A DNA stretch of 64,000 nt. Origin: Candidatus Melainabacteria bacterium. Its GTDB lineage: Bacteria > Cyanobacteriota > Vampirovibrionia > Obscuribacterales > Obscuribacteraceae. Both the position numbers and the translations under genes were made by a program. Positions 16,102 through 24,501 of this stretch are shown in pieces. The number at the start of each line of letters is the position of its first letter. Within the stretch, counting starts at the first letter, position 1. The notes below the pieces were generated by a model. It was not told the DNA's origin. It saw only the letters and a program-made list of their open reading frames with translations, and did no database searches. The stretch is from contig JADJWK010000004.1 in assembly GCA_016716405.1 (NCBI GenBank), forward strand, positions 372,001 to 436,000. Direction: 5' to 3'.

Positions 16102-18072
16102 ATGGCCACTGTGAGCTCGATCAATCCACTGGCGGAGAGAATAGAGAAATTCTTCTCGGTTCTCATACCTTCCGACGAGCAGCTCGAGGAGATATCGCAG
16201 CGAGCCGCTGTCGATCTTGAAGAGCGCCCGCAGTACTATTTCATCAAGAGCATGCTCATGGCCATCGCCGGCTATAGCTATATTTTCGCTATTGTCGGAA
16301 TTCTGGCAGGTATCCTTGTGGCGCTGGTGCTCTATGTGTTCCAGCATCACGGCGTGGGCGCTTATGCCATAGGCAAGCTGGCCCTGCTACTGATAGTGCT
16401 CATCTTCGCCATCGGCAAAGCCCTCTGGGTCAAGAGCACCCCTCCGGACGGCGTACCGGTCACCCGGGAAGAGGCACCGGTGCTCTTCGATACGGTCGAA
16501 GAATTCAAGAGAGCCCTCAATACAAGAGTGGATGAGGTAAAGGTCGATGACAGCTTCAACGCCTTCGTGATGCAAGTCCCTCGCCTGGGCATTCTCGGCT
16601 TCCACAAGAATTATCTGGTTCTGGGATTGCCGCTCATGGCCGCTATGACTGCCGATCAGCTCAAAGGTGTCCTCGCTCACGAGCTGGGACATCTATCAGG
16701 CAATCACGGCAAATCGAAAGCCTGGATCTACGGACTGCGCGTTCGCTGGTCAAACCTATTCAGCAATCTCAGAGAAAGCTCTCCCCTTGCCTACGGGATT
16801 TTCTACGGCTTCTTCGCATTTCTGGCTCCGCGGTTCAACGCATATACCATGGCTCTTGCCAGAACCCACGAGCTCGAGGCCGATGCCGACGCCGATCGCA
16901 TCGCCGGCAGTGGCAACCTCGGCGACGCCCTGGTGACCCTGGAATTGAAAGGAAACGACATCAACGAGCATTTCTGGCCGGGCATCTACCAGAAACCTCT
17001 GGAGACGGAAAAGCCAATCGCCGGGGTCTATTCTTTCGTCTCGGATCATGTTCGCAAGCTCGACGTTCCACGAGAAATAAGCGCCAGGTGGCTGGAGCTG
17101 GCGCTCCAGGCCGAGGGCAAGTGGGACGATACCCATCCTTGCCTGCGCATGCGCCTGGAAGCCCTGGGCTGTCTCAGCAAATATATCGATCATCCTCAGA
17201 AAGCCATCGACGAGCTCAGTCGACCGCTTCCAACCGGCGAGTCCGCAGCGGAAGTCCTCCTGGGCGACTCCTTCTCGAAAATCGCCGACTGCTTGAGCGT
17301 GGCCTGGCAGCTTTCTCTGGAGGAGTACTGGCAGGTCAGGCACGAGTCTCTCAAAGCCTCCGCGGAAAGGCTGAAAGAGCTTAACGAGAAAGCAGCCGCG
17401 GAAGAGCTTGGCGCCGAGGAGACTCTCGAATACATCTACCACACCAGAGAGATAGCTGGTCATAAGGCCGCCGAGCCGCTCTGGAAAAAAATGCTCGAGA
17501 AGTTTCCAGATGATCCGGTGGCCAACTACTCGGTCGGCTTGATCTGTCTCGGAGACAGAGACGAAACAGGAATCGCCTGTCTCGAAAAGGCGATGAGCCT
17601 GAGAATGTCCATGGTCGGTGACTGCTGCACGGCGATAAAGGCATTTCTGACCGAAGCGGGTCGAGGCAATGAGGCTCTCAAGTATGACGGCAAGCTCAAG
17701 CAATTCGAGAGAGAATGCGGGCTTGCCGCGAAAGAGCGCGAAAAAGTGTCCCCCGGCGACGAACTGATCGAATACCGGCTCGGCGATGAATACAAGAATT
17801 ATGTCGGCGAGGTCCTCAAACACTTCCATCAAATCAAGCGTGCTTACATAGCCGAGAAAGTCGTCGAGTACATGCCTGATTACAGGTTTCTGGTTCTGGG
17901 TCTGGAATCCGGAGCCATGAAAAACCAGGAAGAGGTGAACGAGATCGCAGTGTTTCTACTGGCCAATTTGCAGCTACCCGAGCAGTTCTGCGTGGTCACC
18001 TTCGACATGTACAACAAGAAGCTCAAAGACAAAATCACAAGCATGCCGGACTCCCTGGTTTATGAAGCCTGA
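16102..18072 (+). CDS. Membrane-bound M48-family zinc metalloprotease with TPR-like C-terminal half
   Basis: About 656 residues from ATG 16102; an upstream in-frame ATG at 16033 is possible but overlaps the divergent HAD gene. Two transmembrane segments are visible in the first 110 residues (YSYIFAIVGILAGILVALVL, AIGKLALLLIVLIFAIGKAL). The zinc site is LAHELGHLSGNH (HExxH) near residue 192, with the third ligand in ELEADADADRIAG near 255. The family includes HtpX and Ste24-like proteases that act on membrane proteins. The C-terminal ~300 residues are helical, TPR-like (HKAAEPLWKKMLEKFPDDPV), perhaps for substrate binding. Its end overlaps norZ by 13 bp, convergently. Confidence 0.9.
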   Translation: MATVSSINPLAERIEKFFSVLIPSDEQLEEISQRAAVDLEERPQYYFIKSMLMAIAGYSYIFAIVGILAGILVALVLYVFQHHGVGAYAIGKLALLLIVLIFAIGKALWVKSTPPDGVPVTREEAPVLFDTVEEFKRALNTRVDEVKVDDSFNAFVMQVPRLGILGFHKNYLVLGLPLMAAMTADQLKGVLAHELGHLSGNHGKSKAWIYGLRVRWSNLFSNLRESSPLAYGIFYGFFAFLAPRFNAYTMALARTHELEADADADRIAGSGNLGDALVTLELKGNDINEHFWPGIYQKPLETEKPIAGVYSFVSDHVRKLDVPREISARWLELALQAEGKWDDTHPCLRMRLEALGCLSKYIDHPQKAIDELSRPLPTGESAAEVLLGDSFSKIADCLSVAWQLSLEEYWQVRHESLKASAERLKELNEKAAAEELGAEETLEYIYHTREIAGHKAAEPLWKKMLEKFPDDPVANYSVGLICLGDRDETGIACLEKAMSLRMSMVGDCCTAIKAFLTEAGRGNEALKYDGKLKQFERECGLAAKEREKVSPGDELIEYRLGDEYKNYVGEVLKHFHQIKRAYIAEKVVEYMPDYRFLVLGLESGAMKNQEEVNEIAVFLLANLQLPEQFCVVTFDMYNKKLKDKITSMPDSLVYEA

Positions 18073-20321
18073 GTTCCGGCTGTCCCAGTTTCTTGCCTTG
18101 CCGTCCGGAGGGCGAATGCCCCTCGGAGAATGAGAACCACCAGAGGTATCACGCCTCCGGCCACGAAAAGCAAATCGCCCGCGACCCGCAACCATGTGAA
18201 CATCTGAAATGAATCGGATTTGAGAAACTCATAGCTGCGGCTGTACCAGAATCCGTGATTGAAACTCGCCACCATCTGCACGATTCCGGCAGGAAATATA
18301 TTGAGCAATAGCATCAAGAGAAGTCCCGCATTCAAGCACCAGAAAGAGCAAGACGCCAACCGATCGCTCCAGGCATCGGGCTTGATAAGATAGCGCCCGG
18401 TGAATAGAATCGCAGCCACGGCAAGCATGCCATACACTCCCATGAGGGCGGCATGCCCGTGATTGGAAGTGAGATAAGTGGCGTGCTCGTAATAGCTGAC
18501 GATAGGCAGATTGATCAGGAAGCCGAAAACACCGGCACCCAGGAAATTCCAGAAACCGACAGCGATCAGGAACATCATCGCCCAGTAGTGAGAGAAATTC
18601 TTGATCGACCCATCGATCCGGGCCAGATGGATGAATTTCCAGGCCTCGACAGTCAGCAGTGTGAGCGGCACCACTTCAAGGGCCGAGAACATCGCCCCCA
18701 GGGCCATATTGATAGCCGGCTGGGCCGTCCAGTAATAATGATGACCGATGCCTATGATGCCGCTGCCGAGATAGAGAATTATATCGAGATAGATAACCGT
18801 GAGAGCGGAGCGCTTGGAGACCATCCCGAGACTGTGGAAAAAGTAGGCGACGATAATCGTCGTATAGAGCTCGAAAAAGCCCTCGACCCAGAGATGCACC
18901 ACCCACCAGCGCCAGAAGTCCGCCACCACGAAATTGGTGCCTGGATGATAGAACATCCCGAAACTGAAAAAGACCGGGATTGATATAACTCCGCAAAGGA
19001 GCATGTGCGCGAGACCTCCCCGGTCTTCCCCTTTGAGATTGGGTCTGATGCTGCGGAAAATGATGAAAGCCCAGAGGCACATTCCGATAGTCAGGAGAAG
19101 TTGCCAGAAACGCCCCAGCTCGAGATACTCCCAGCCCTGATGACCGAGCCAGAACCAGAGATCACCGAGCATCTGATTGATGCCGAGCCATTCACCGCAA
19201 ATACTGCCGACCGCTACGATCACGACGGCGACAAAGAGAGTGAGGACGAGCCACTTCTGGCCGCGGGGCTCCTCCTTCGAGAGCATGGGAGCTACGAACA
19301 TGCCTCCGGCCAGCCAGGCTGTGGCGATCCAGAAGATCGAGAGCTGCAGGTGCCAGCTCCGGGTGATGCTGTATGGAAGGATGCTCCTGATATCGAATCC
19401 ATAGAATCCGGCGGTCTCGACCATATAATGCGCGCACACTACGCCGAAAGCCGTCTGGAAAAGGAAAAGAAGAACCACCACGACAAGATACGGATACACG
19501 GCTTTCTGCCCCGGCGTGGGGGCGAAGTCGGTGACATTGTCCACCAGCGAGTCGCTGGTATCACCCGCCTCCCAGCCAAGGCGGGGATCAAGACCGAGAA
19601 GGAATTGAGCAAAGCCGATACCGCCTACGAGCATGATCAGGCTCAGGGCGCTCCAGAGAAAGACTTCCACATGGGGACGGTTCCCAACCAGCTCTTCATA
19701 GGGCCAGTTATTGGTATAGGTGTACTCTTTGCCGGGTCGATAAGTAGACGCCGCCCATGATGACCAGAAAAAGAAAGAAGCTAGATCTCTTATCTCCTTC
19801 TCCGACTTGATATAACCGGCCGGCAATGGGAGCTCTCGAGCCTCCTTGAAGTAATCCCGATAGTGGCCGACCAGCCCATCGAAAGCTTTCGCCTGTCCGT
19901 CGCTGAGAGTAAGGGTTCCGGTGGCCGGATCGTATCTGTTGGTATGGATGGAGCGCGCGAGCTCGGCCTTGAGGGCATCCTTCTCGACTTCGGCAAGTCC
20001 GGCGAAGTCCTTTCCATATCTGGACCGAGCGCGGTCGTCCAGGATCATCTCCGCCTGGCGATGGAGATAGTCGGCGGTGAAATCCGGCCCGGTATAGGCC
20101 CCGTGCCCGAAGATCGAGCCCACGTCCATCAGTCCGTACTTCTGAAAGACCGACTGTCCGGCAATTATGTCTGCACCAGTGGCAAGGGTGGCGCCCCGGT
20201 CAGACAGAATTCTATCGGGAATCGGCGGCGCCTGGGTGGTGGCACCATGCCCCATGAATAGCAGGACCGAGAAGCCTGCAATCAACACTGCCAGGACAGC
20301 CGCTTTCCATCGCCAGGACAT
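18060..20321 (-). CDS. norZ: Quinol-dependent nitric oxide reductase (qNOR)
   Basis: 753 residues, the size of single-subunit qNORs. One N-terminal TM helix is followed by a ~200-residue periplasmic-type domain (QSVFQKYGLMDVGSIFGHGA) that replaces the NorC subunit and lacks a CxxCH heme-c motif. Then come about 13 TM helices with the heme-copper-like core: SWHLQLSIFWIATAWL, VVHLWVEGFFELYTT (His plus the essential Glu), GIGHHYYWTAQPAINM (His pair), and TSNHGHAALMGVYGM. It reduces 2 NO to N2O with electrons from quinol, without pumping protons. Its location beside an Rrf2 regulator implies NO detoxification under regulated expression. Confidence 0.96.
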   Translation of the reverse strand: MSWRWKAAVLAVLIAGFSVLLFMGHGATTQAPPIPDRILSDRGATLATGADIIAGQSVFQKYGLMDVGSIFGHGAYTGPDFTADYLHRQAEMILDDRARSRYGKDFAGLAEVEKDALKAELARSIHTNRYDPATGTLTLSDGQAKAFDGLVGHYRDYFKEARELPLPAGYIKSEKEIRDLASFFFWSSWAASTYRPGKEYTYTNNWPYEELVGNRPHVEVFLWSALSLIMLVGGIGFAQFLLGLDPRLGWEAGDTSDSLVDNVTDFAPTPGQKAVYPYLVVVVLLFLFQTAFGVVCAHYMVETAGFYGFDIRSILPYSITRSWHLQLSIFWIATAWLAGGMFVAPMLSKEEPRGQKWLVLTLFVAVVIVAVGSICGEWLGINQMLGDLWFWLGHQGWEYLELGRFWQLLLTIGMCLWAFIIFRSIRPNLKGEDRGGLAHMLLCGVISIPVFFSFGMFYHPGTNFVVADFWRWWVVHLWVEGFFELYTTIIVAYFFHSLGMVSKRSALTVIYLDIILYLGSGIIGIGHHYYWTAQPAINMALGAMFSALEVVPLTLLTVEAWKFIHLARIDGSIKNFSHYWAMMFLIAVGFWNFLGAGVFGFLINLPIVSYYEHATYLTSNHGHAALMGVYGMLAVAAILFTGRYLIKPDAWSDRLASCSFWCLNAGLLLMLLLNIFPAGIVQMVASFNHGFWYSRSYEFLKSDSFQMFTWLRVAGDLLFVAGGVIPLVVLILRGAFALRTARQETGTAGTQAS

Positions 20322-20333
20322 TATCTCGCCTCC

Positions 20334-20540
20334 TCAGTTCGCGAACAGCTTATTGAGATCCTCTACCAGGGCGTCGATGTCATCGATATGACACATGTCC
20401 TGACAGTCCTCGATGGGAAAATCGAGAATCGCCTCTGGACACTCGTATTCGACGCAGACTCCGTGCTTCTCGAAGACGGCGGCAGCCGCTTCGCTCATAT
20501 GAATAGCATCTTTTACTGTGGTTTGTCTCGTTATTTGCAT
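20334..20540 (-). CDS. DUF1858-like small protein cotranscribed with norZ
   Basis: 68 residues, 12 bp upstream of norZ on the same strand, with GGAGG 13 bp before ATG. The pattern MQITRQTTVKDAIHMSEAAA, VFEKHGV, CPEAILDF and IDDIDALVEDLNKLF matches the DUF1858 domain, a small helical module also found at the N-terminus of ScdA/RIC iron-sulfur repair proteins. It contains four Cys residues (GVCVEYECPE, EDCQDMCH), more than usual. I infer a role linked to nitrosative damage or iron handling because of the norZ operon. Confidence 0.8.
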   Translation of the reverse strand: MQITRQTTVKDAIHMSEAAAAVFEKHGVCVEYECPEAILDFPIEDCQDMCHIDDIDALVEDLNKLFAN

Positions 20541-20567
20541 GACCCGGTGCCTCCTTGCAGATATTTG

Positions 20568-20594
20568 GACCTTTTTATCTACTTTAAGAAGGTC
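20568..20594. promoter_or_regulatory. Inverted repeat in the norZ/Rrf2 intergenic region (second candidate operator)
   Basis: GACCTT (20568-20573) and AAGGTC (20589-20594) form a 6-bp inverted repeat with a 15-bp spacer, close to the start of the norZ operon. It is weaker than the repeat at 20641. Confidence 0.3.
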
Positions 20595-20640
20595 GGGACG
20601 AAAATCACATCATCCCCCGGACGTATTAAACTATTTGTAA

Positions 20641-20666
20641 AAGGATAAGAAAGTCCTGTTATCCTT
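20641..20666. promoter_or_regulatory. Candidate operator of the Rrf2/NsrR-like regulator
   Basis: AAGGATAA (20641-20648) and TTATCCTT (20659-20666) form a perfect 8-bp inverted repeat separated by 10 bp (26 bp in all). It lies between the divergent norZ operon and the Rrf2 gene, 18 bp before the Rrf2 start, a fitting place for autoregulation. Confidence 0.5.
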
Positions 20667-20683
20667 AATCTGGAGGCGCCGAG

Positions 20684-21142
20684 ATGATTTCGCAGACCGC
20701 CGAATATGCCCTGAGAGCAATGGTCTTCCTGGCCATGAGCGAGCCCGAGCCCCAAACCAACGAGCAGATAGCCGAGACCACCAGGGTGCCTGCCGGCTAC
20801 CTGTCCAAGGTGATGCAGTCTCTCGGCAGAGCCGGTCTTGTAAAGTCCCGACGGGGAATAGGCGGAGGCTTTGTATTGAGCCGTCCGCCTGCGCGCATAT
20901 CGATCCTGGAGGTAGTCAATGCCGTAGACCCGGTGAAAAGAATCGAGAGCTGCCCTCTCGATCTGCCCACCCACGGCAGCCACCTCTGCGCCCTGCACAA
21001 GCGTCTGGACGACGCTGCCAGCCAGGTGGAGAAAGCCTTCGCCGCCACCTCCCTGGCCGAGATTCTCAAAAAGCCTACAGGCTCGATTCCCCTTACCGAG
21101 AATGAATCAAAAAAGACATCAAAGCAGACAAAGAATAGATAA
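20684..21142 (+). CDS. Rrf2-family transcriptional regulator (NsrR-like by context)
   Basis: 152 residues. The winged-helix start MISQTAEYALRAMVFLAM and wing motif RRGIGGGFVLSRPP are classic Rrf2. The effector region has Cys90 and Cys102 (ESCPLDLPTHGSHLCALHKR) instead of the three Cys of IscR/NsrR, so an Fe-S cluster would need His or another ligand. Such regulators sense NO or Fe-S status and repress divergent targets. It faces the norZ operon across a 143-bp gap containing inverted repeats, which makes norZ the obvious target. The C-terminal tail is Lys/Thr-rich. Confidence 0.9.
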   Translation: MISQTAEYALRAMVFLAMSEPEPQTNEQIAETTRVPAGYLSKVMQSLGRAGLVKSRRGIGGGFVLSRPPARISILEVVNAVDPVKRIESCPLDLPTHGSHLCALHKRLDDAASQVEKAFAATSLAEILKKPTGSIPLTENESKKTSKQTKNR

Positions 21143-21360
21143 TCAAAAGTTGCTGGCTTCAGGATAGATCTGGCAAAACATCCGTGACACTCTCATCGTT
21201 TCTGCGTGGATGCCGACGAGCCGAGCATCGAAATGCTTTCTGGCACTGGGAGAAAGCATGGAGACGGCGCCACTGAGATAAGCGTTGTCGATCTTACCGG
21301 CACCCGCGTCCTCTGGAAGATAGCCGAGCAACTTATCCCCGAGCGCTGCCCTAGTGAACC

Positions 21361-21400
21361 TGCCTAAGGATGCCTAAGGATGCCTGAGGATGCTTAAGGA
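21361..21400. repeat. Four tandem copies of a 10-bp unit
   Basis: TGCCTAAGGA occurs twice exactly, then as TGCCTGAGGA and TGCTTAAGGA, head to tail. The stretch lies in the gene-poor remnant region after the Rrf2 gene. Confidence 0.85.
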
Positions 21401-21611
21401 TTCGAGCACCATCCCCTCGAACTGGCGGACGTTCCTGGGGTCGTCTTCGAGGACGGCACCGGTCCGACTATCGATCAGCGCGTCGATATCGTTTGCGGAG
21501 GGCAGTCCAGCAGCTCGCGCATCGAGCCTGGTGACGCGGGATGGAGCTTCCGACAGGGACAGGGAGGCATTGACGGCGGTCCTATCGAAAACCAGGCCGG
21601 CAAAGCTCCTT

Positions 21612-21851
21612 TCAGTAGCTGTCCGAGTAGGTCAGCCGGGTGCCGTTGCCGCCCTCATCGAGCTGATACTGGACTTGCTTGCCGTCCGGGTATTCTTCCT
21701 TGATCAGGCGACCAGCCGTGTCGTAAAAGTACTCGAACTCACCGGATGCGAGGTTACCGGAGACAACTGCGGTGATGGCCTCTTTGAGCCGATTGGCGAG
21801 GTCGCACTCATAGGAGACCGTCGGCATGTTGTCCGGCGCCTTTTCAATCAT
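21612..21851 (-). pseudogene. RHS/YD-repeat protein fragment
   Basis: 79 residues ending in TGA at 21612. EFEYFYDTAGRLIKEEYPDG and KQVQYQLDEGGNGTRLTY are RHS/YD repeats, which normally occur dozens of times in proteins over 1000 residues long. No flanking repeats survive. On the same strand, bases 21604-21410 still have a coding-like frame (SLSLSEAPSRVTRLDARAAG) that ends at stops inside the 10-bp repeats. I read this as the remains of a larger RHS or polymorphic-toxin-like gene. Confidence 0.6.
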
Positions 21852-22054
21852 GCGACCAACGCAATCTCGCGTCGATGCCCGAAAGGTGCAATCAGCGTTC
21901 TTTTTTCAAGCGTTGCAAAAGAGCGCGCCCTGACATTTCTGAACAAGAATGAATCTCAATTTCTCCGCTCACGAGCCTCGCGCGCTCTGTGCGAACTATC
22001 GCAAACGGAGCCTTCGAGATTCCAGATTCCGAGATTCCGAATAATCCAGGGTGC

Positions 22055-22153
22055 TTTTATGCATACCAGGCATAAAATCGAAACTTGAAGGCGTTTCTGA
22101 CCTATTTTCGGCGATTTTTTTTGCTAGAAACGCATATTCCTGGTTCGAACCAG
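22055..22153. repeat. Cluster of three perfect palindromes/inverted repeats
   Basis: TTTTATGC/GCATAAAA (22055-22077, 7-nt loop), GCGTTTCT/AGAAACGC (22091-22133, 27-nt loop containing a run of eight T) and the 14-bp palindrome CTGGTTCGAACCAG (22140-22153) follow one another within 100 bp in non-coding DNA between two gene remnants. Confidence 0.75.
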
Positions 22154-22217
22154 ATCCAGCTCCGATTCAGTTCTGCTTAAAGTCTGGCTGAGATTGCCAT
22201 ATCGGATCTGGCGATGT

Positions 22218-22712
22218 CTATCCTGACTTGCCGGCTACCATTTTGCGATCGAGCCAGGCCAGAGCGTTTTCGCAAAAGAAGCTTGCGCTTCGTCTTCTCC
22301 GAAATACTGGCAGACTCGATGAGAGCGCCGGGCTCGAGCTCTCCAAGCGGGAACGGATAGTCCGTGCCCAGGGCAATGGCATCCTCTCCCAGCGTCTCGA
22401 TCAGGAATTTGAGCACTCTCTCGTCGTGAACGAGGCTGTCGAAGTAGAACTTGCCGAGATATTCCCGGGAATTGACATTGTTGTCCACGGCGCAGAGATC
22501 GGGACGGACCATGAAACCATGCTCGATCCGGCTGATGGTCGCAAGCCGCCACCATGGGCGAAGGCAACCCGCAGGCTAGGCAGGCGCTCGAGCACGACTC
22601 CGAAAATCATCGAGCCGATTGATAACTGAACAACACCGGAATGGTAGAGAGAACCTGAATATCGACCTTGAACCAGTCGCACTCCTCTAGCCTTGTTGTC
22701 TCGTCCCAGCAA
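22218..22712 (-). pseudogene. Amidohydrolase (ACMSD-type) pseudogene, frameshifted and 5'-truncated
   Basis: Three frames must be joined to read the C-terminal half of an aminocarboxymuconate-semialdehyde decarboxylase-like TIM barrel. Frame one gives GSMIFGVVLERLPSLRVAFA then HGGGLRPSAG. A shift near 22540 gives RIEHGFMVRPDLCA, GKFYFDSLVHDERVLKFLIE and ALGTDYPFPLGELEPG. A second shift near 22265 gives CENALAWLDRKMVAGKSG and the stop at 22218. The metal-binding HGGG and GTDYPFP motifs survive, but the N-terminal half with the first metal ligands is gone. It is not functional unless both shifts are sequencing errors, and even then it lacks its N-terminus. Confidence 0.85.
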
Positions 22713-22786
22713 TTAGCCTCGACTTCTCGGAAGAAGGTGACCTAATCGTTACCTCAGAATTCACCTCATGTGTTACCTTATTCGGT

Positions 22787-23185
22787 ATGAAAAGATTTCT
22801 CCTGCGATTACTGGTCATGGCATTTGCACTGGATATAGTGCTGCCCATGCTGCCCGGTATTAGTTTTCACGGCAACTTCCTCCACGCTATCGGAGCGGCT
22901 GTCTTCTTCACCATCATCATCTGGCTGGTCGAAGTGGCGGCAGTCTTCGTCTCCACCCTGCTCACTATCTCGACTTTCGGACTGGCGCTTCTTTTCATCG
23001 TCCCTATCTGGATCATGGGCTTTTTCCTCCTGCCGGTCCTGGCGCTCAAGATGCTTGCCGGACTGCTGCCCGGCTATCTGACGATTCAGGGCTGGTTGCC
23101 GGCCCTCTGGGGAGGTCTGGTGATGTTTGTCGTCGGGGTAGTCACCGGCGAGCATCCGAAGGTCTATGCCTCGAAAAGCAAATAG
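22787..23185 (+). CDS. Four-TM membrane protein, phage_holin_4_2-like
   Basis: 132 residues with four hydrophobic segments (LLRLLVMAFALDIVLPMLPG, IGAAVFFTIIIWLVEVAAVF, LALLFIVPIWIMGFFLLPVL, LPALWGGLVMFVVGVVTGE). The length, topology and Gly/Pro pattern resemble PF04020, a family named after a mycobacterial phage holin but common in chromosomes as a membrane protein of unknown function. There is no lysis context here. It precedes the CorC-like gene by 16 bp on the same strand, suggesting an operon. Confidence 0.65.
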   Translation: MKRFLLRLLVMAFALDIVLPMLPGISFHGNFLHAIGAAVFFTIIIWLVEVAAVFVSTLLTISTFGLALLFIVPIWIMGFFLLPVLALKMLAGLLPGYLTIQGWLPALWGGLVMFVVGVVTGEHPKVYASKSK

Positions 23186-23201
23186 ACACGGGAGAGCGTG
23201 A

Positions 23202-24494
23202 ATGATGCCGGTCTGGTTGGAGATCACCTGGATCCTTCTGTTCATTCTGGTCAACGGCTACCTGGCCCTGTCCGAGACAGCGATTGTCTCGTCACGCCAG
23301 GCTCGCCTCAAGGTGCTTATCAAGAAAGGAGAAGGCAAGGCCGACAGAGCGCTTGCTCTTTGCCAGGCTCCCGGGCCGTCACTTTCCGCTATCCAGCTCG
23401 GCGTAACAGGCATAGGCATCCTGGCTGGCGTATTCAGCGGGGCGACACTATCCAGACGCCTGGCGGAAGTACTCAGCACCAGTCCAGTTATGGCTCCCTA
23501 TGCCGAAGCCGCAGCAATCGCCGTGACTGTATCGACAATCACGCTTCTCAGCCTGGTATTCGGAGAGCTCGTGCCCAAGCGCCTGGCCCTTCTCAATCCG
23601 GAGAAGTCGGCCATGGCCACTTCAGGATCGACTTCACTCATGACCCGGCTTTGCTCGCCTCTTGTAGCGGTTCTTGAATTTCTCTCGACGGCCACTCTGA
23701 AGATAATCGGGGCAGGCAAATCGGCTGTCGAAACAGTGACCGAGGACGAGGTCGAGGAGATGGTGGCAGAAGGCAGACGCAGCGGTGTCTTTCACAGGGT
23801 CGAGCAGGAGATGATCAGCGGCATTCTCAAGCTGGACCAGATCCTTGTCGGGGCGATCATGACACCGAGACTGGAGATCGCCTGGATTGACACCAGCGAA
23901 GACGAAGAGTCGGTCATGCAGACGATAGCCGACCGGAAGCACGAGCGCTTTCCCGTAGCCGCCGGAAATCTCGATCACTTCACCGGAATCGTCAATGCCA
24001 GGGACGTGCTTGCCAGCATTGTCCGGTGCGGCTCTCCCGCCATCGAGGAGTGCGCTTATCAACCGCTTATCGTGCCGGAGAGCAAAACAGCTTTCAACTT
24101 GCTGGAGGACTTTCGAATAAGCAGGGTGCATGCGGCCATGGTCATAGACGAGCACGGCTCGGTGAAGGGGCTGATTACCGTAAGCGACATCCTGGATCTG
24201 ATTGTCGGTCAGCTCCGCGAGGCCGGTGAAGAGCTACGCTGGGAAGCGATCGGCAGGGAAGACGGAACCTGGCTGATCGATGCGATAATGCCGGTGACCG
24301 AGTTTCGCAAACAATTCGATCTCAAGGAAACAGGGACTTCCTGGTACCAGACCGCCGGGGGGCTGGTGCTCCATCAGCTCGAGCATATACCGTCCGAAGG
24401 CGAGACTCTCGTGATCGATGGAGTCACCATCGAGATTATCGACATGGACGACAATCGTATTGACAAGCTTCTTGTCCGCCCTCGCAGGCTCTGA
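23202..24494 (+). CDS. HlyC/CorC (CNNM) family transporter: DUF21-CBS-CBS-CorC
   Basis: 430 residues with GGGAG 7 bp upstream. Residues 1-190 form the DUF21/CNNM membrane domain (TWILLFILVNGYLALSETAI, SAIQLGVTGIGILAGVFSGA). Residues ~215-335 are two CBS domains (IMTPRLEIAWIDT, VVIDEHGSVKGLITVSDIL-like). The C-terminus is the CorC_HlyC domain (TAGGLVLHQLEHIPSEGETL). The family exports Mg2+ or Co2+ with regulation by nucleotides bound to the CBS pair. The following cdsA gene starts 7 bp after its stop. Confidence 0.93.
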   Translation: MMPVWLEITWILLFILVNGYLALSETAIVSSRQARLKVLIKKGEGKADRALALCQAPGPSLSAIQLGVTGIGILAGVFSGATLSRRLAEVLSTSPVMAPYAEAAAIAVTVSTITLLSLVFGELVPKRLALLNPEKSAMATSGSTSLMTRLCSPLVAVLEFLSTATLKIIGAGKSAVETVTEDEVEEMVAEGRRSGVFHRVEQEMISGILKLDQILVGAIMTPRLEIAWIDTSEDEESVMQTIADRKHERFPVAAGNLDHFTGIVNARDVLASIVRCGSPAIEECAYQPLIVPESKTAFNLLEDFRISRVHAAMVIDEHGSVKGLITVSDILDLIVGQLREAGEELRWEAIGREDGTWLIDAIMPVTEFRKQFDLKETGTSWYQTAGGLVLHQLEHIPSEGETLVIDGVTIEIIDMDDNRIDKLLVRPRRL

Positions 24495-24501
24495 GCGGGC
24501 T

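Noticed and set aside
16768..17832. Long minus-strand frame inside the M48 protease gene
   Set aside because: The plus strand carries HExxH and TM segments; the antisense frame shows no motif.
21143..21331. 62-codon minus frame after the Rrf2 gene
   Set aside because: No ribosome site and no recognisable motif; treated as part of the decayed region.
21361..21400. Short tandem repeats as a CRISPR array
   Set aside because: Units are 10 bp, directly adjacent without spacers, and there are no cas genes.
22140..22153. CTGGTTCGAACCAG as a tRNA T-arm
   Set aside because: It is a simple palindrome; no acceptor or anticodon arm lies at the right distance.
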